From NCBI GenBank assembly GCA_001414345.1, contig LLCB01000075.1:1-64000 (forward strand): DNA of 64,000 nt. The letters run 5' to 3'. Below, one piece after another: positions 47,401 to 58,665 of this stretch. Made by a program: the position numbers and the translations under genes. The notes under the pieces are model-generated. The model had not been told where the DNA came from. It did no database searches and saw only the letters and a program-made list of their open reading frames with translations. Position 1 is the first letter of the stretch. Each line of letters opens with the position of its first letter. The stretch is from Hymenoscyphus infarciens. Lineage: Eukaryota > Ascomycota > Leotiomycetes > Helotiales > Helotiaceae.

Positions 47401-48831
47401 GTATTATCTAAGTACGGATATCTAGTTATATAAAACTATATTACTTAAGCCTATAGGCCGCCTCGTTCCCTTTAGTAATTTAGGTCTGAATCAGAGTACT
47501 TAAGGACTTATTTATCTTCTAATTTCAAAGAAAGAGTTACTATTAGATTATAAGAAGTTCGGTTCTATATTAGATAAGGAGAGAGAGGTATTTTAAACTA
47601 AAGTGCTAATATCAATAGGTATAGTCGTTTCATTAGTAGTTAACTTAGCGTTTTAGTATCTCTCCTTATCTAAGGTTATAATTCTAGCATCTCTTAAGTA
47701 TAGTAGACGCGTTTTAAAGCTAAGATATGTCCTATATATAGAACCTTTCCGATTCTAGTATCTCTCTAAGTATAGCCGTACTCGAAAAGCAACCTTTTAA
47801 AGTTAGTAAAAGTTTCTTTAGTATATTCTTCTCCTAATTCTACTTCTATCTCTTTTTATAACCTTTATACTAGTAGCTAGGACTTAGTTCGTAACCGAGT
47901 AATTATAGTCTTTTTAGTCGTTCGCTAGTAGAGGTTTAAGAGAAGCTTAGTAGAGTTAGATAATATTTAGTTAGGATTAACAAAGATAGTAATAACTTAG
48001 CTAAGAGCTTACTTCTAAGGTTTATCTTAATAGAAAGCGTATTTTAACTAATTTATATCTAATTTAAGATTTAAGAGTTAGGAAGTAGTAAGAAGGTATT
48101 AGAGGTAGCGGTATCTCTTAAGTAAAAGAGGTTTAAATTTAAGCTTTAAAAAGTAAAGAAGGGTTTAAACAAAGGTTTAAAAGAGGTTTAGATCAGGTTA
48201 GGTTCAAAGGCAGAGTGTTTTTTAAGTTATTAACTTTAGAGTTTACTTATAATTTTATTCTCTATCTCTCTAACTAATTATTTTATCCTTTATATTCTTT
48301 TACCTCTATCTTATCCGCCTATTATCTATATATTATCTAAATTTAGGAAGGTTGTCTTTAGAGGCTAAGCCCTTGTTATTTTAGCGTATAGTTATAAGTT
48401 AGAGAGGGTTTAGAGGGTCTTTTAAAAAGGGGGTAGCCCTAGAAGGAGGTTCAACGCCTTATAGTAGAATAATCGATATAATGTCGATTTAGAAGAGGAG
48501 GGAGAGTAAGGTCAGATTCAGAAGCCTTCGTAATAACTATATCGACTTATTTACTAAATCTAAGATAGTATTCTCTATACTAAGAGAGTTATTAGGATTC
48601 TTAAGAACACTTAGCGTATTCTAATCTCTTAATATATCTATAACACGATTTTTACTAGCTATCTATATAAACACCAAACCCTAGTATTACTAGCTGTCTA
48701 AGTAGTCTCTAATTACCTAGCTATTTAAGAATACCGTCGTAATATTCTAAATTAAGAGTAAATCAAATTCTAAACAAAGAGTAGCGACAAGCTCGAAGGA
48801 GATATTATTAAGGCTATTACTAGCGAAGAAG

Positions 48832-48844
48832 AGTTTAGTCTTTT
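48832..48844 (-). other. Primer-binding site matching the element's own LTR (non-autonomous)
   Basis: The minus strand reads AAAAGACTAAACT two bases inside the 5' LTR. It pairs with AGTTTAGCCTTTT in the LTR (plus 48941-48953; also 45555-45567) at 12 of 13 positions. The one mismatch is a C/T-type change that RIP could have made. Confidence 0.65.
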
Positions 48845-48846
48845 TA

Positions 48847-49202
48847 TATAATAATATAAAATATATATAACTATAGAAGAGGTATATAGGAGTACGTTTA
48901 GTAGAATAACGTATATAAATACTAGGCTCTAATATAGAAGAAAAGGCTAAACTAGCCTTTTCTAACTCTAGGAGTAGGCTACTATATATAAGAGGTTTTA
49001 GATAATATAAAAAGAGGTACGAAACTGAACAACGATATACGTCGGCTAATACAAAAGCCCGAACCCTACGAAGTACGTTTAAAAGTCTAGACAGACGTAT
49101 AGACGTACGTAACCTTCCTAAATTAGATAATATAAAACAACAACTACTGAAACACGGCATATACTATGTAATCTCGGCTATATAGGACGGCATACCGTCA
49201 TA
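48847..49202 (-). repeat. 5' LTR of the non-autonomous element
   Basis: 356 bp, same length as its partner, beginning TATAATAATATAAAAT (RIP form of TGTAACGGCACGAAAT) and ending CCGTCATA. Confidence 0.9.
48953..48988 (-). promoter_or_regulatory. LTR core promoter: TATATAG to predicted RNA start
   Basis: The first T of TATATAG (plus 48982-48988) is 35 nt from the A of AGTTTAGCC, the segment complementary to the primer-binding site. Confidence 0.6.
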
Positions 49203-49589
49203 ATAGTAAGATAATATATATAATATATACTTATATTTAGCTAGTATATATTATAATATATACTTTTACTCGTACTTCCTTTATATATATATATATATAT
49301 ATTAAGATATATACTACTAAAATTAAATAATAGACTCTTTTAACCTCTTAATCTTTAACCTTTATATATATATATATATTATTAAATCTCTACTACTATT
49401 AGTACTAGATAGCTCTACTTCTCTAAAATATATACTATTATATATACGATAAGCTAAATAATAATTAAGAAAAATTTATAATATAACTAGAAATATACGA
49501 GTACTCTTTAACCTAGTACTTGTATATAAATCTTATATATCTATAATAAAGTATATACGTGCTAAATAGACTCTAAAGTATACTCTTAC

Positions 49590-51273
49590 TCTTCTTCTCC
49601 TTCTCTTTCTCTTTCAACTCTTTTAAAAACAACTATCTAGTCTTAATCTTATCCTCTTTCGCCTTCTACTTTTTAATACTTTTAGAGAAAAGATTAATAA
49701 CCTTTATTAAATACTCGTCATAAGTAATAATAACTAGAATCTTATCCGCTATATCGAACTCCTCCGTCCTCTCTCGACTCTACTCGCTCTTCTTAATATT
49801 AATAGTGAAACTCGATACTCTATTATAGAAAGGCGTATTAGCGCTTTTCTTATAATATATAGCCTCGAAAATACCTCTAGAACATATACCACGGAATCTA
49901 GAGAACGGATATAGATCGAGAGAGGTCGGGAAGAGACGATAGATTATTAGACGAAATTCCCCGACGTAGTGGCGAATATCACTACCTATGAAGACGAAAA
50001 TATCAGGAGAAGTAGTCACTCTTACGAGGGCGCTGAGATGACCGATTATATAGCCTAGGGTGTCGAGGAGGTAAAAACTTCCGTCGGAGAAGTAATCAAA
50101 AGCATTGAACCGCCTGATTTTCAATCCCGCTATAAAGAATAGTGTTTTAGCTTTCCCCGCCTTAGTTAGCCTAATACTTAGAATAGAATAGGCTACTTAT
50201 CTAGGTAAGAATAGAAGAGGCTAGGCTAGATTAGAATTAAGGCTAGGCTAAGTTTAGTAGACTAGGTACTCTAGCTAGAATAGGAGTAGCTAGGAAAGTT
50301 CTAAAAATAGAATAGAAGTAGCTAAGTAGATAAAAAAAGGAGGCTAGGCTAGAGTAGGATTAGAAAGGTAACCCTCTAATTAAGACCTAGACCCTCTTTT
50401 CTACTAGCCTTTTAGATATTAAGCGAAATTAGAGACCTAGACCCTCTTTTCTACCCGCCTTCTAGACTTTAAGCGAAATTAGCTAGTCTAACTCTTTCTA
50501 TCCTAGCCTCTCTATTTAGCAAGAAAAGGCAAGTAAGTACTATAGAATAGGAGTAGCTAGAAAAGCTAGAATTTGAGAATAGAAGAAGGCGGGATAGCCT
50601 TAAAATATAGGTAGAAGGGAGAAGGAGCGTCGAGGCAGGATAGGATAATAGATTAGACGGGGAAACCCAAAACACTAGTGAAGGAAATTTCGCGTATATT
50701 CCTTCCTTGCAAATCCTTCTCGAGAAACCCGGCCTCCAGGTTCGTAGGGTACCCAGGGAGATTACCGCCTTTGAAGTTCGCACCGACGATTAAATCCGTG
50801 GAGGAGGGGAAGAGGGAGGGATTTCCGACGTGATCGAAGTGTTGGTGAGACCAGATTATTGCGTTGATTTCTTTGCGGGGATGCCGTAGGATTCGAGGAT
50901 TTCGGGGATGTCTTTCTCGATTATGATATTTAGGGGCTCGATTGCGGTTACGAGACTTGCTGGAAAGGCTGTCTTGTAGTCGGTGCGGAAACCTAGGTCG
51001 AAGAGTAGTTTTTGGCTGGAGGAGTGGGCGATGAGGAAGGAGAATAAGGGGAGGTACACGATGTCTTTTCCGTAGGTTGGCGCTTGGAAATTCTCCACGG
51101 AATGTTCTGTGGGATGTTTTGTTAATCATTTGGTTTTTTGAGAGGAAAAAGAGACCATGGAGGACATGGTTGACTTACGATTCAATGACTGACACGGTGA
51201 CAGTGTCGGATGAGGAAGGTATGTTGAGAGGTACTGGAGCCTGTGGCTCTGCAAGGAATTCTTGGGTGCTCAT
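49590..51273 (-). pseudogene. Metallo-beta-lactamase-fold hydrolase, broken by a MITE and RIP
   Basis: Exon 1 starts at 51273 (MSTQEFLAEPQAP) and ends at 51179 with a GTAAGT donor; the acceptor CACAG is near 51104. Exon 2 carries YLPLFSFLIAHSSSQKLLFD, then a one-base shift near 50877, then the metal-binding WSHQHFDHVGNPSLFPSSTD (SHxHxDH class) and GNLPGYPTN. At 50675-50142 a MITE interrupts it. Beyond the MITE come RRFNAFDYFSDGSFYLLDT, GHLSALVRVTT and VFIGSDIRHYVGEF. The C-terminus persists as EEFDIADKILVIITYDEYL with stops where Trp is expected. Damage of the G-to-A/C-to-T kind increases toward the neighbouring LTR element. The intact family includes lactonase-like and secondary-metabolism hydrolases; the substrate is unknown. 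Confidence 0.8.
50142..50675. mobile_element. MITE with GTGTTTTAG/CTAAAACAC-type ends, copy 1, inside the MBL gene
   Basis: 534 bp flanked by TA on both sides (50140-50141, 50676-50677). Terminal inverted repeats: GTGTTTTAGCTTTCCCCG and the inverse of CGGGGAAACCCAAAACAC. It contains a ~50-bp tandem duplication (about 50370-50470, the ACCTAGACCCTCTTTTCT units). TA duplication and short inverted repeats fit a Tc1/mariner-superfamily MITE. A second copy lies at 52660-53173. Confidence 0.8.
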
Positions 51274-52415
51274 GATGCCGTCTTATGGACGTAGGCGTCA
51301 GAGAGTGATTAATGAAGTAAGTGAGCGCAATGCGGTTTAGAAAAGAAATTAACTCAATTGTCTGAGGACCAATGTTATATACAAATATATAGTGCAGTCG
51401 TGAAGGATATCACGTACATCGTTGCAGAAGCCCGGTGAGCGCAGGGGGTTTGACGACAACCATGGAATTCCGCGTTGGCCCCATGGTGGCCCTAAAGGCA
51501 GTGTGGTCGATAGTATTTAGAATATTATACCACCACGATATATTGTTGGAAACCTACTTTAATACGTACTATTTATACTATTTAAATGCTACGATATCTA
51601 ATAATATTATCCTTTATATTGTTAGTATTTTAATCGATATTATAATAATATCGCGATACTACTAAGCACGCTAAGGACTTCGAATCCTTAATCAATTTAA
51701 TTAATCCTTTATTATAAAAATAGAGTACCTTAAATATAAAGAAATAATAGTAGTCTTATAATGCTCCGAGTGTTATTAATTATTAAATATTAAGAAGTTA
51801 TTAAGAAGAAATACTTAAGTAGAAACTGCTTTATATACTATACTTAATTAGTATACTTTAAGTAAGGTTTTAGATATACGAGTTATTAAATAGTATACTA
51901 TATAATATTACGATATTACTATAGTATTACGACGAAAACTAATACATACTATTAAAATATTATAATAATATATAAGTTGAAAATACTATAGTATTTTATT
52001 ACGATAATACTATCGACTATACTGCCCAAAGGTGGACTTTATTACGATTTGCAATTTGGGTATCAAGATGAGGTCTCACACCTCTCTAACTGTTCAAGAA
52101 GATCTGGGGGGTGTCTGGGGGTTATACAGTCGTATAATCTCTACAAAACCTCTCGTGGTAACCAGATCGCAGTAATGACGACTATAGAAAGTGTATAAGT
52201 GGAGTTGTGTACTCATGTACCTCGATAAAGAGGCAACTATGCTTGTCTGGCCCTGTACTTGCAGGTCACGCTTAACTTTCCTAAGAACATAAAAGGTTGG
52301 GATTTGAACCTAGAAGACGTATAAGCCGCTGTTGCTATCTATATAGTCGATCGATAAAACCAACCCCTTCGCTTAATCGTTCGGCTCCACACTCACCTAG
52401 AAGGCACGTGCCTTC
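51274..52415. other. Upstream flank of the MBL gene, AT-rich patch, no gene
   Basis: Balanced to about 51500 (promoter side of the MBL gene), AT-rich from 51510 to 52020, then balanced again to the pogo element. A B-box-like GGTTCAAATCC on the minus strand near 52290 is not part of a foldable tRNA. Confidence 0.5.
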
Positions 52416-52423
52416 TAGGTGAG
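52392..52423. repeat. Perfect 32-bp palindrome at the pogo left end
   Basis: CTCACCTAGAAGGCAC is followed directly by its exact reverse complement. The TA at 52416-52417 is taken as the insertion site, so the palindrome straddles the element boundary. Confidence 0.85.
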
Positions 52424-52659
52424 AGACAGCAATACGTCGAAACTAGTAATATATCGATTTTACTCCTAAAATAGACATTAAATAGAAATAAATTAATAAA
52501 AAACTACTAACTATTTTTTTATATATACTTTATACTTAGAGTTTATTATCTCCTATTCTAGTAATATTCTCTAAAAGCTATTTAAAAATAAGCTTCTATT
52601 TTAGTTTCTAACTTCTTAATATTCTTATATTTCTTATATTTACTACCTAGGCCTTATTA

Positions 52660-53173
52660 GTATTTTAGCTTTCCTTGCCTTAGTTAGCCTAGCACTTTAG
52701 AGAAAATAAGCTACTTATCTAGATAAGAATAGAAGAGGCTAGACTAGATTAGGATTAAGGCTAGACTAAGTTTAGTAGGCTAGGTACTCTAACTAGGATA
52801 GAAGTAGCTAGGAAAGTTCTAAAAATAGAATAGGAGTAGCTAGGTAGATAAAAAAAGGAGGCTAGGCTAGAGTAGGATTAGGAAAGTAACTCTCTAATTA
52901 GAACCTAGACTCTCTTTTCTACTCGCCTTCTAGATATTAAGCGAAATTAGAGCCGCCTTCTAGGCTTTAAGCGAAATTAACTAGTCTAACTCTTCCTATT
53001 CTAGTCTCTCTATTTAGTAAGGAAAGGCAAGTAAGTACTATAGAATAAGAGTAGCTAGAAAAGCTAGAATTTAAGAATAAGAGAAGATAAGATAGCCTTA
53101 AAATAGAGATAGAAGAGAGAAGAAGCGTTAAAGTAGAATAGAATAACAGATTAGGTAGAGAAACCTAAAACAC
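52660..53173. mobile_element. MITE copy 2, inside the pogo element
   Basis: 514 bp, flanked by TA (52658-52659, 53174-53175), starting GTATTTTAGCTTTCC and ending AAACCTAAAACAC. It aligns with 50142-50675 through most of its length but lacks most of the internal duplication. It is more AT-shifted than copy 1. Confidence 0.8.
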
Positions 53174-53730
53174 TAGCTAGAACAGTTATATATAATACTC
53201 TTAATAGTAGTTTATATTCTATTAAGTTAAGTAATTTCTATAACTATTAAAGATAAGAAGTTAGTATCTTTTATATATAGATTCTTTTATAAAATAGTTA
53301 AAATACTTAAGATATTTAAACTTAAGTTAGTTATTTATAAATACTATCTTAGACTATATCTAGTAGATATTTAGGTCTATAGTATTATTAAAGTACTTAT
53401 ATAAATAATATATACTTTTAAAAATAATTATTAGTAGAACCTTCTTCTCTCCCTAGTTTATAGTAGTAATAATAGTAATAAGCTCTGTAATAGTACGAAA
53501 TATACACTACTTGTGACAGTATGCCGTCATCCTAGATAGCTGGGAGTATCTGCCATATATAGGGTTTCGGCAGTTGTTGTCTTATATTGTCTGTTTTAGA
53601 AAGGTTACGTAGGTTTAAGCTTTTATATTAGCCGACGTATGACGTTAGTCGGTTTCGGACCCTTTTGTACTATCCGAACCTCTTATATATAGCAGCCTAC
53701 TCTTAGAGTAGAAAAGAGATAGTTTTTCCT

Positions 53731-54245
53731 TATAACGGCACGAAATACACATAACTACAGTAGAGGCATATAGGAGTGCGTATAGCAGAATGACGTGTGT
53801 AGATACTAGGCTCTAATACGGAAGAAAACAATAACTGTCCCTCTACTATACTAAACATAAACGTCTATATATAAGAAGGTTAGAAGCTTCTAAGTTCTAA
53901 TAATAATAATAACCGAGCTCTACCTAATATAGCTAATACTAAATAATAAGAGCTAAAAAGCTAAATATATAACCTCTAATCCTTTAAAAAGCTAAATATA
54001 TAATATCTAAACCTTAATCCCTTCTGTATATAAATGTCAGATATTAATACCTTTGGCACTTCGCTTATATAAGTATCGGTTATTCGTAATCTCGGCTCTA
54101 GGAGTATTAGAGGTATCGGTACTACTTAGAGGTATCGGCAGTTTTACGAATACTAACAATTTAGAATAGTGCTGTTATATAATAATCTAGCTATTATATG
54201 ATAATCTAGCTGTTATATAATAATCTAGGATAGCGTACTATCACA
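53731..54245 (-). repeat. 3' LTR of the complete Gypsy element
   Basis: 515 bp, starting TATAACGG (TGTAACGG with one RIP change) and ending ACTATCACA. It contains three tandem ~19-bp units (TATATAATAATCTAGC type) near its right end. Confidence 0.9.
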
Positions 54246-54258
54246 TCCCCTCTCCTTT
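54246..54258 (-). other. Polypurine tract of the Gypsy element
   Basis: The coding strand reads AAAGGAGAGGGGA immediately before the 3' LTR, fixing the element's orientation. Confidence 0.75.
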
Positions 54259-57200
54259 AAAAAGACTCGTCCCGAGTCTTCGGTTATCGGTCGGCGTGGT
54301 ATTAGGTCGATCGGAGTATTGTTTATCTCTTTGTTATAAAGAATGTGATTTATCTACTTATTATAGTATCTGGTAGTTAGAGTGGGGTCGGTGGCTAGTG
54401 GTATTGTTATTTAAGGGCTAATCGCTCTTTGTTTACTACTATATACTATGTAATAATAGGATACGAACAGAAGAGAAGCTGATGATTAGCTGGTAGGTAG
54501 AAAGTAGTACGCTACTATAGAGTTATTATGTTCTTACTATTATCGTATGTTATAATAGTAATTATTAAGCGATAAATAATAATCGTAAAGCGATAGCTAT
54601 TATTATAAGTAGTATATTAGTAGGCGACTTTTCCCCGATTCTAACTTCTCTTCTTCTTTTCTTTTTATCTAAATAATATAAATAGTAAGAATACCTTCTG
54701 ATTAGGTATATCCTTATATACTAACTTATCTTCCTAGAACATATATATTACATATATATATATAAAAGTAAGTTCTTCTCTCCTTAATCGGACCTAATTT
54801 AAGGCTAATCTAATATAGTAAAATGCCTCTTCTATATCCTCCTAGTACGCTTCCAGCTACCTACCGAGTCTACTACGTTTAGTGCCTTCGAGTAAAATCT
54901 TAGAACAGAGATTACGTATACGCTTTTAAGAAGCCGAAGTCGAAGAAGTACAGGTACTGCGTAGAGTAGAATACTATATATATTCTAGTAAGTTTAATCT
55001 CGAATATATACCGAATCCGTTCTAACTTAGGTAGTTACTATAGTTTATCGAGAAGGAGTTTAGTAAGCTTTAGAGTAAGGAGGAGAAGAGGGAGATTAAG
55101 AAGGCTACTAAGGCCTTAGATAAGGTATTAGTCGTTACTAGTACGAAGATACTAAAGAATAGCTTAAAGGTATAGTTCGCTCTCTTAGAGAAGACTTAAG
55201 CACTTCGCGCTAAGGTTATTATAAGTACCTCTTACTTATTAAAGGGGTTTTAGTTACTAATATTTAATAGTCCTTACGCTATACTATAGAGGGTAGAACC
55301 TCTATCTAAACCTAGGTTCGGGTCCTCTTCGAGACCTACCTAAAGAGTTTACGAGCGTCCCCTCTAAAGCCGGTTACAGGAGGCTACCGAGGTAAGAAGC
55401 GTGCTTATAAGGAGGAGGTAGAGGAAGAGCTGATTTAGGCTCCTTACGCTTAGAAGGGTAGAGAGGAGGATAATAAGTTAGAGAAAGGAGAGGCTACGGC
55501 CTAGAGAGAGTTAGTAGGCCCTGTTTTAGTAGTAACTTAGTCTTAGTTCTTTACTTTATTAATTTTAAACATTCCTACTAGTTGGTATTTTATCTTAGGT
55601 TTTTATTATAAGTTCCTTATCAAGGGTGACTAGAATTAGAGAGTATTAATAGAGTTATAAATTAACTCTTTTATCTAATTCTTATCTAATTCCTATATAT
55701 TAAGCTATTTAGAGAGGTGTCGGGGTAGTCTCGGCTCTTCTAGATATTTAGTATAAAAGTCTCTTAGACGATGTAGTAAACCCTAAAAATTATCTATAAG
55801 ATACTAAGTAGAATCTAAATTATATCTAACCTATTTTACCTAGTACTATAGCTATCTTCTAAAAAGTCTACTACTAAGTATTTCTTATATCTCCTATTCT
55901 TATACACCTTTAATAATATCTAATAGAGGCTCTAAAGCTTCTTATCCTAGTAGGGGAGTGTTTAGATCCTTTAAAAGTATATTAAGAGTAAAAACATTAT
56001 AAATTAATAAACCTTTAAGAAGTTTTAGCTTATAGAAGTGTTCTATACGTTCTAGTATTTTAAAAGGTCTTATCTACTATTTAGTAAGCTTTTAACTAAG
56101 ACGATTTATCTTAAGATTCTTAGTAGATAAGTAGACTTTATCTCTAACGTCCTAGTTAATAGCTCTTTAATACTAGTTTATACTTTCCTCTATCTTTTTC
56201 TAAGCCTTACCTATATTATCTTTAGCTATCCTCTAAGTAGAGTATATATGTCGAGCTACTTTTACTACCTTATTATAGTTAAGTTGTTCCTAGAGAATAG
56301 AAGTCTTTAGCGTATTCTAGTCTTATAAAGTCTTTAGGTTAAGTCTAAACTTAAGCTAATAAGGGGTTATACTAATAGATAAGTATAGAAGTATTATTTA
56401 TACTCTATCTATTAGAGGGATTAATTCGCTTTAGTTATCTTAATAGTAGGTTATAAAGGGCCTTAGTCTTTAATTAATATATTAGTTTATTATCTCTGTC
56501 TATCTATCTATCTATTTATAATAGGTAGTACTAAGCTTAAGCTTAACACCGATTATTCGACAAAATTCGGTCTAAAATAATAATATAAATTAAGGTCCTT
56601 AATTAGACGTAATCGATTTAAGGTAGTAGCTAAAATAATAAATCTATTAAATAAAAAGTTTAGCTAGTCTTTTAGTATCTGTAGTTGAGTAATAAGGTAT
56701 TAATACTAAATCCTTTCTAAGTTAGTCAATAAATACTAATATAGTATCAAATCTATATTTATCTTTTAGAAATAATTTAAAGTCTATATATAAATATTAT
56801 ATAAGATAGTCGAGTATAGGTAAGGGGTGAAGAAAGCCTTATTACTTAGTTTATTAAAGATAGGAGTATTTATAAGCTTAATAATTCCCTACATACCTTC
56901 TATAGTCTAAAAACATTCTAGTCTAGTAGTAGTATTATACTAATAACTAGTATATCTTTTTCGTACTTAGGTAAGTACTAGATACTTAGTTATAGACTTC
57001 TTAGATTAGTTTTATATAAAGTTTAGTATTCTTTTAAACGTAAAGTCGATCTTTAAAGAGTAGTAAATTATCTAATAAGATAGAGTATCTGTTTAGAAGT
57101 TTATAACGTTCTTTCTAAAAAGAGTGTAGATTATCTTCTTTTAACTTCTAAATCGTATTTAAACTTAACTCTAGAATAATATCTATTATATTAAGGAATA

Positions 57201-57899
57201 TAGACTATTCTTATAAAAAGATCTAAGTAAGTTTAGCATTAATTCAAGGGTTTAACTAATTAGGTCCTAAGAGGGTACGAGAGCGGCTATCTAATTTAGC
57301 TTAATTATAGGTTTTTAGGTCTTATTTACGTTAGGTTAATATATCTACTTTTTAATTACTCTTTTTAAACGTAAATTAGATCTAAAAGTTAAAGTCTAAT
57401 AAAAACTCTATCTATTAGACTTGTTTAGCTATAAGTAGCTTAGTTATTATAAAGTATTCTAATAATCTATAGTCTAAATATACGTTAATATACTTCTAAT
57501 ATAACATGAGTTTAAGGCGCTATTTCTTAAAAGCTTCTATAATAGTAGATAGTTCTTTATTATAGATCTTCTAATTTAATTCGTAGCTGACTAAGACGTA
57601 TAAGTAGAACCTAATAAGGTACTAAAGACTATTGTATTATTATAAGAATATACTAGCTATTACTCCTTTTAAGGAGTCTGTTTCTACCTTCGTATTATAA
57701 TCAAGGTCGAAGTAGTATAAGGTTTATATAATAAGTAGCCTAGTCCTTAGCGTTTTAAAGGCTTTATTATATTTAGATGTTTATAGAAACGGCTTTATAG
57801 AGCGTATTATTATAGTTAAGAGTTTAGCAATTTTAGTATAACCTTTAATAAATTATCTATAAAATCCTATAAACCTTAGATAAGACTTTACACTTATTA

Positions 57900-58665
57900 T
57901 AATATTAGGTTAGACCTAGTTTTATAAAAGCTCTACTTTTTTAAAGTTAACTTCGAGTCTTTTTATAGTTAAGATAAATCCTAAGTATTTAACTCTAGTA
58001 ATACTAAATTTACTTTTCTTAATATCTACCTAAAGTCCTACTTCTTAGAGCTAATTTAGAACCTTCTTAACCTATTCCTTATATTCTTTAATAGTATTTA
58101 AATAAATTAAAATATTATCTAAGTAAGTAATATAGAAGTCGTTTAGATAGTTAATTAAGACATCGTTTATATAACGTTAATAAGTAGTAGAGCTATTATA
58201 GAGTCTAAAAAGAAGGACCTTATATTTATATATACTATACCTAGTTCTAAACATAGTTATCTCTTCTAATTTAGAGTCTATTTAGATATAATAAAAAGCT
58301 TATCTAATATCTAATTTAGTAAAGATTTTAGCTATTCTTATTCTAAAAAGGAGCTTGTTAATATAAGAGATCAGGTAGAGATCGTTTTAGGTTAGAGCGT
58401 TTAGCTTCTTATAATCGATATAGAACCGTAACTTATCACTATTAGCCTTTTTAATAAAGAGTATAAAAGAGGCGAAAGAGCTATTACTATTAACAATAAA
58501 CCTCTTATCTAGGTTCTTTATAAGATACTCTTTTATAGCCTTAAGCTCGGCGGTTAACTGTCGATATAGAGGCGAAAAGGAGTTAGGAAGTAGCTTATTT
58601 AAAGTAATCTTATAATTATATTCGTAGTAAGGAGGAAGCTTATTAGAAGCTACTTTTAAGAACAC
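57900..58665 (-). pseudogene. Gypsy reverse transcriptase, RIP-inactivated
   Basis: The open part (58387-58665) starts with a PPYYEYNYKITLNK-like step and runs through AELKAIKEYLIKNLDKRFI, SNSSFASFILFIKKANSDKL and RFYIDYKKLNALT, the classic Ty3/Gypsy RT N-terminus. Further left the sense continues with stops: TKLDIR near 58310 and YLDNILIY near 58110-58125, where active enzymes have YxDD. The second Asp codon is AAT, a single G-to-A change. The rest of pol is too altered to read confidently. Confidence 0.85.

Larger units (their letters stand above)
45461..49202 (-). mobile_element. Non-autonomous LTR retrotransposon with internal tandem array
   Basis: A 3742-bp element with two 356-bp LTRs, bounded by perfect 5-bp duplications ATAGT (45456-45460 and 49203-49207). 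It reads on the minus strand. The ~3.0-kb interior has no legible gag or pol. It holds several ~120-bp direct repeats (46020-46570, and one near 47960-48070) and an array of ~79-bp units. Only its ends resemble the Gypsy element: 48480-48846 aligns with 61000-61336, and the purine tract next to the 3' LTR matches. It is therefore probably mobilised in trans by the Gypsy copies. Confidence 0.85.

Noticed and set aside
45436..49160. 123- and 137-codon minus-strand frames (45436-45807, 48747-49160) with similar products
   Set aside because: They are the two LTR copies of one element translated, not genes; the similarity is LTR identity.
52280..52370. tRNA-like signal on the minus strand (perfect B-box GGTTCAAATCC, some acceptor-like pairing GGTTGG/CCAACC)
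   Set aside because: No proper T-stem, D-arm or anticodon arm can be folded, and a candidate A-box lies far too close to the B-box.
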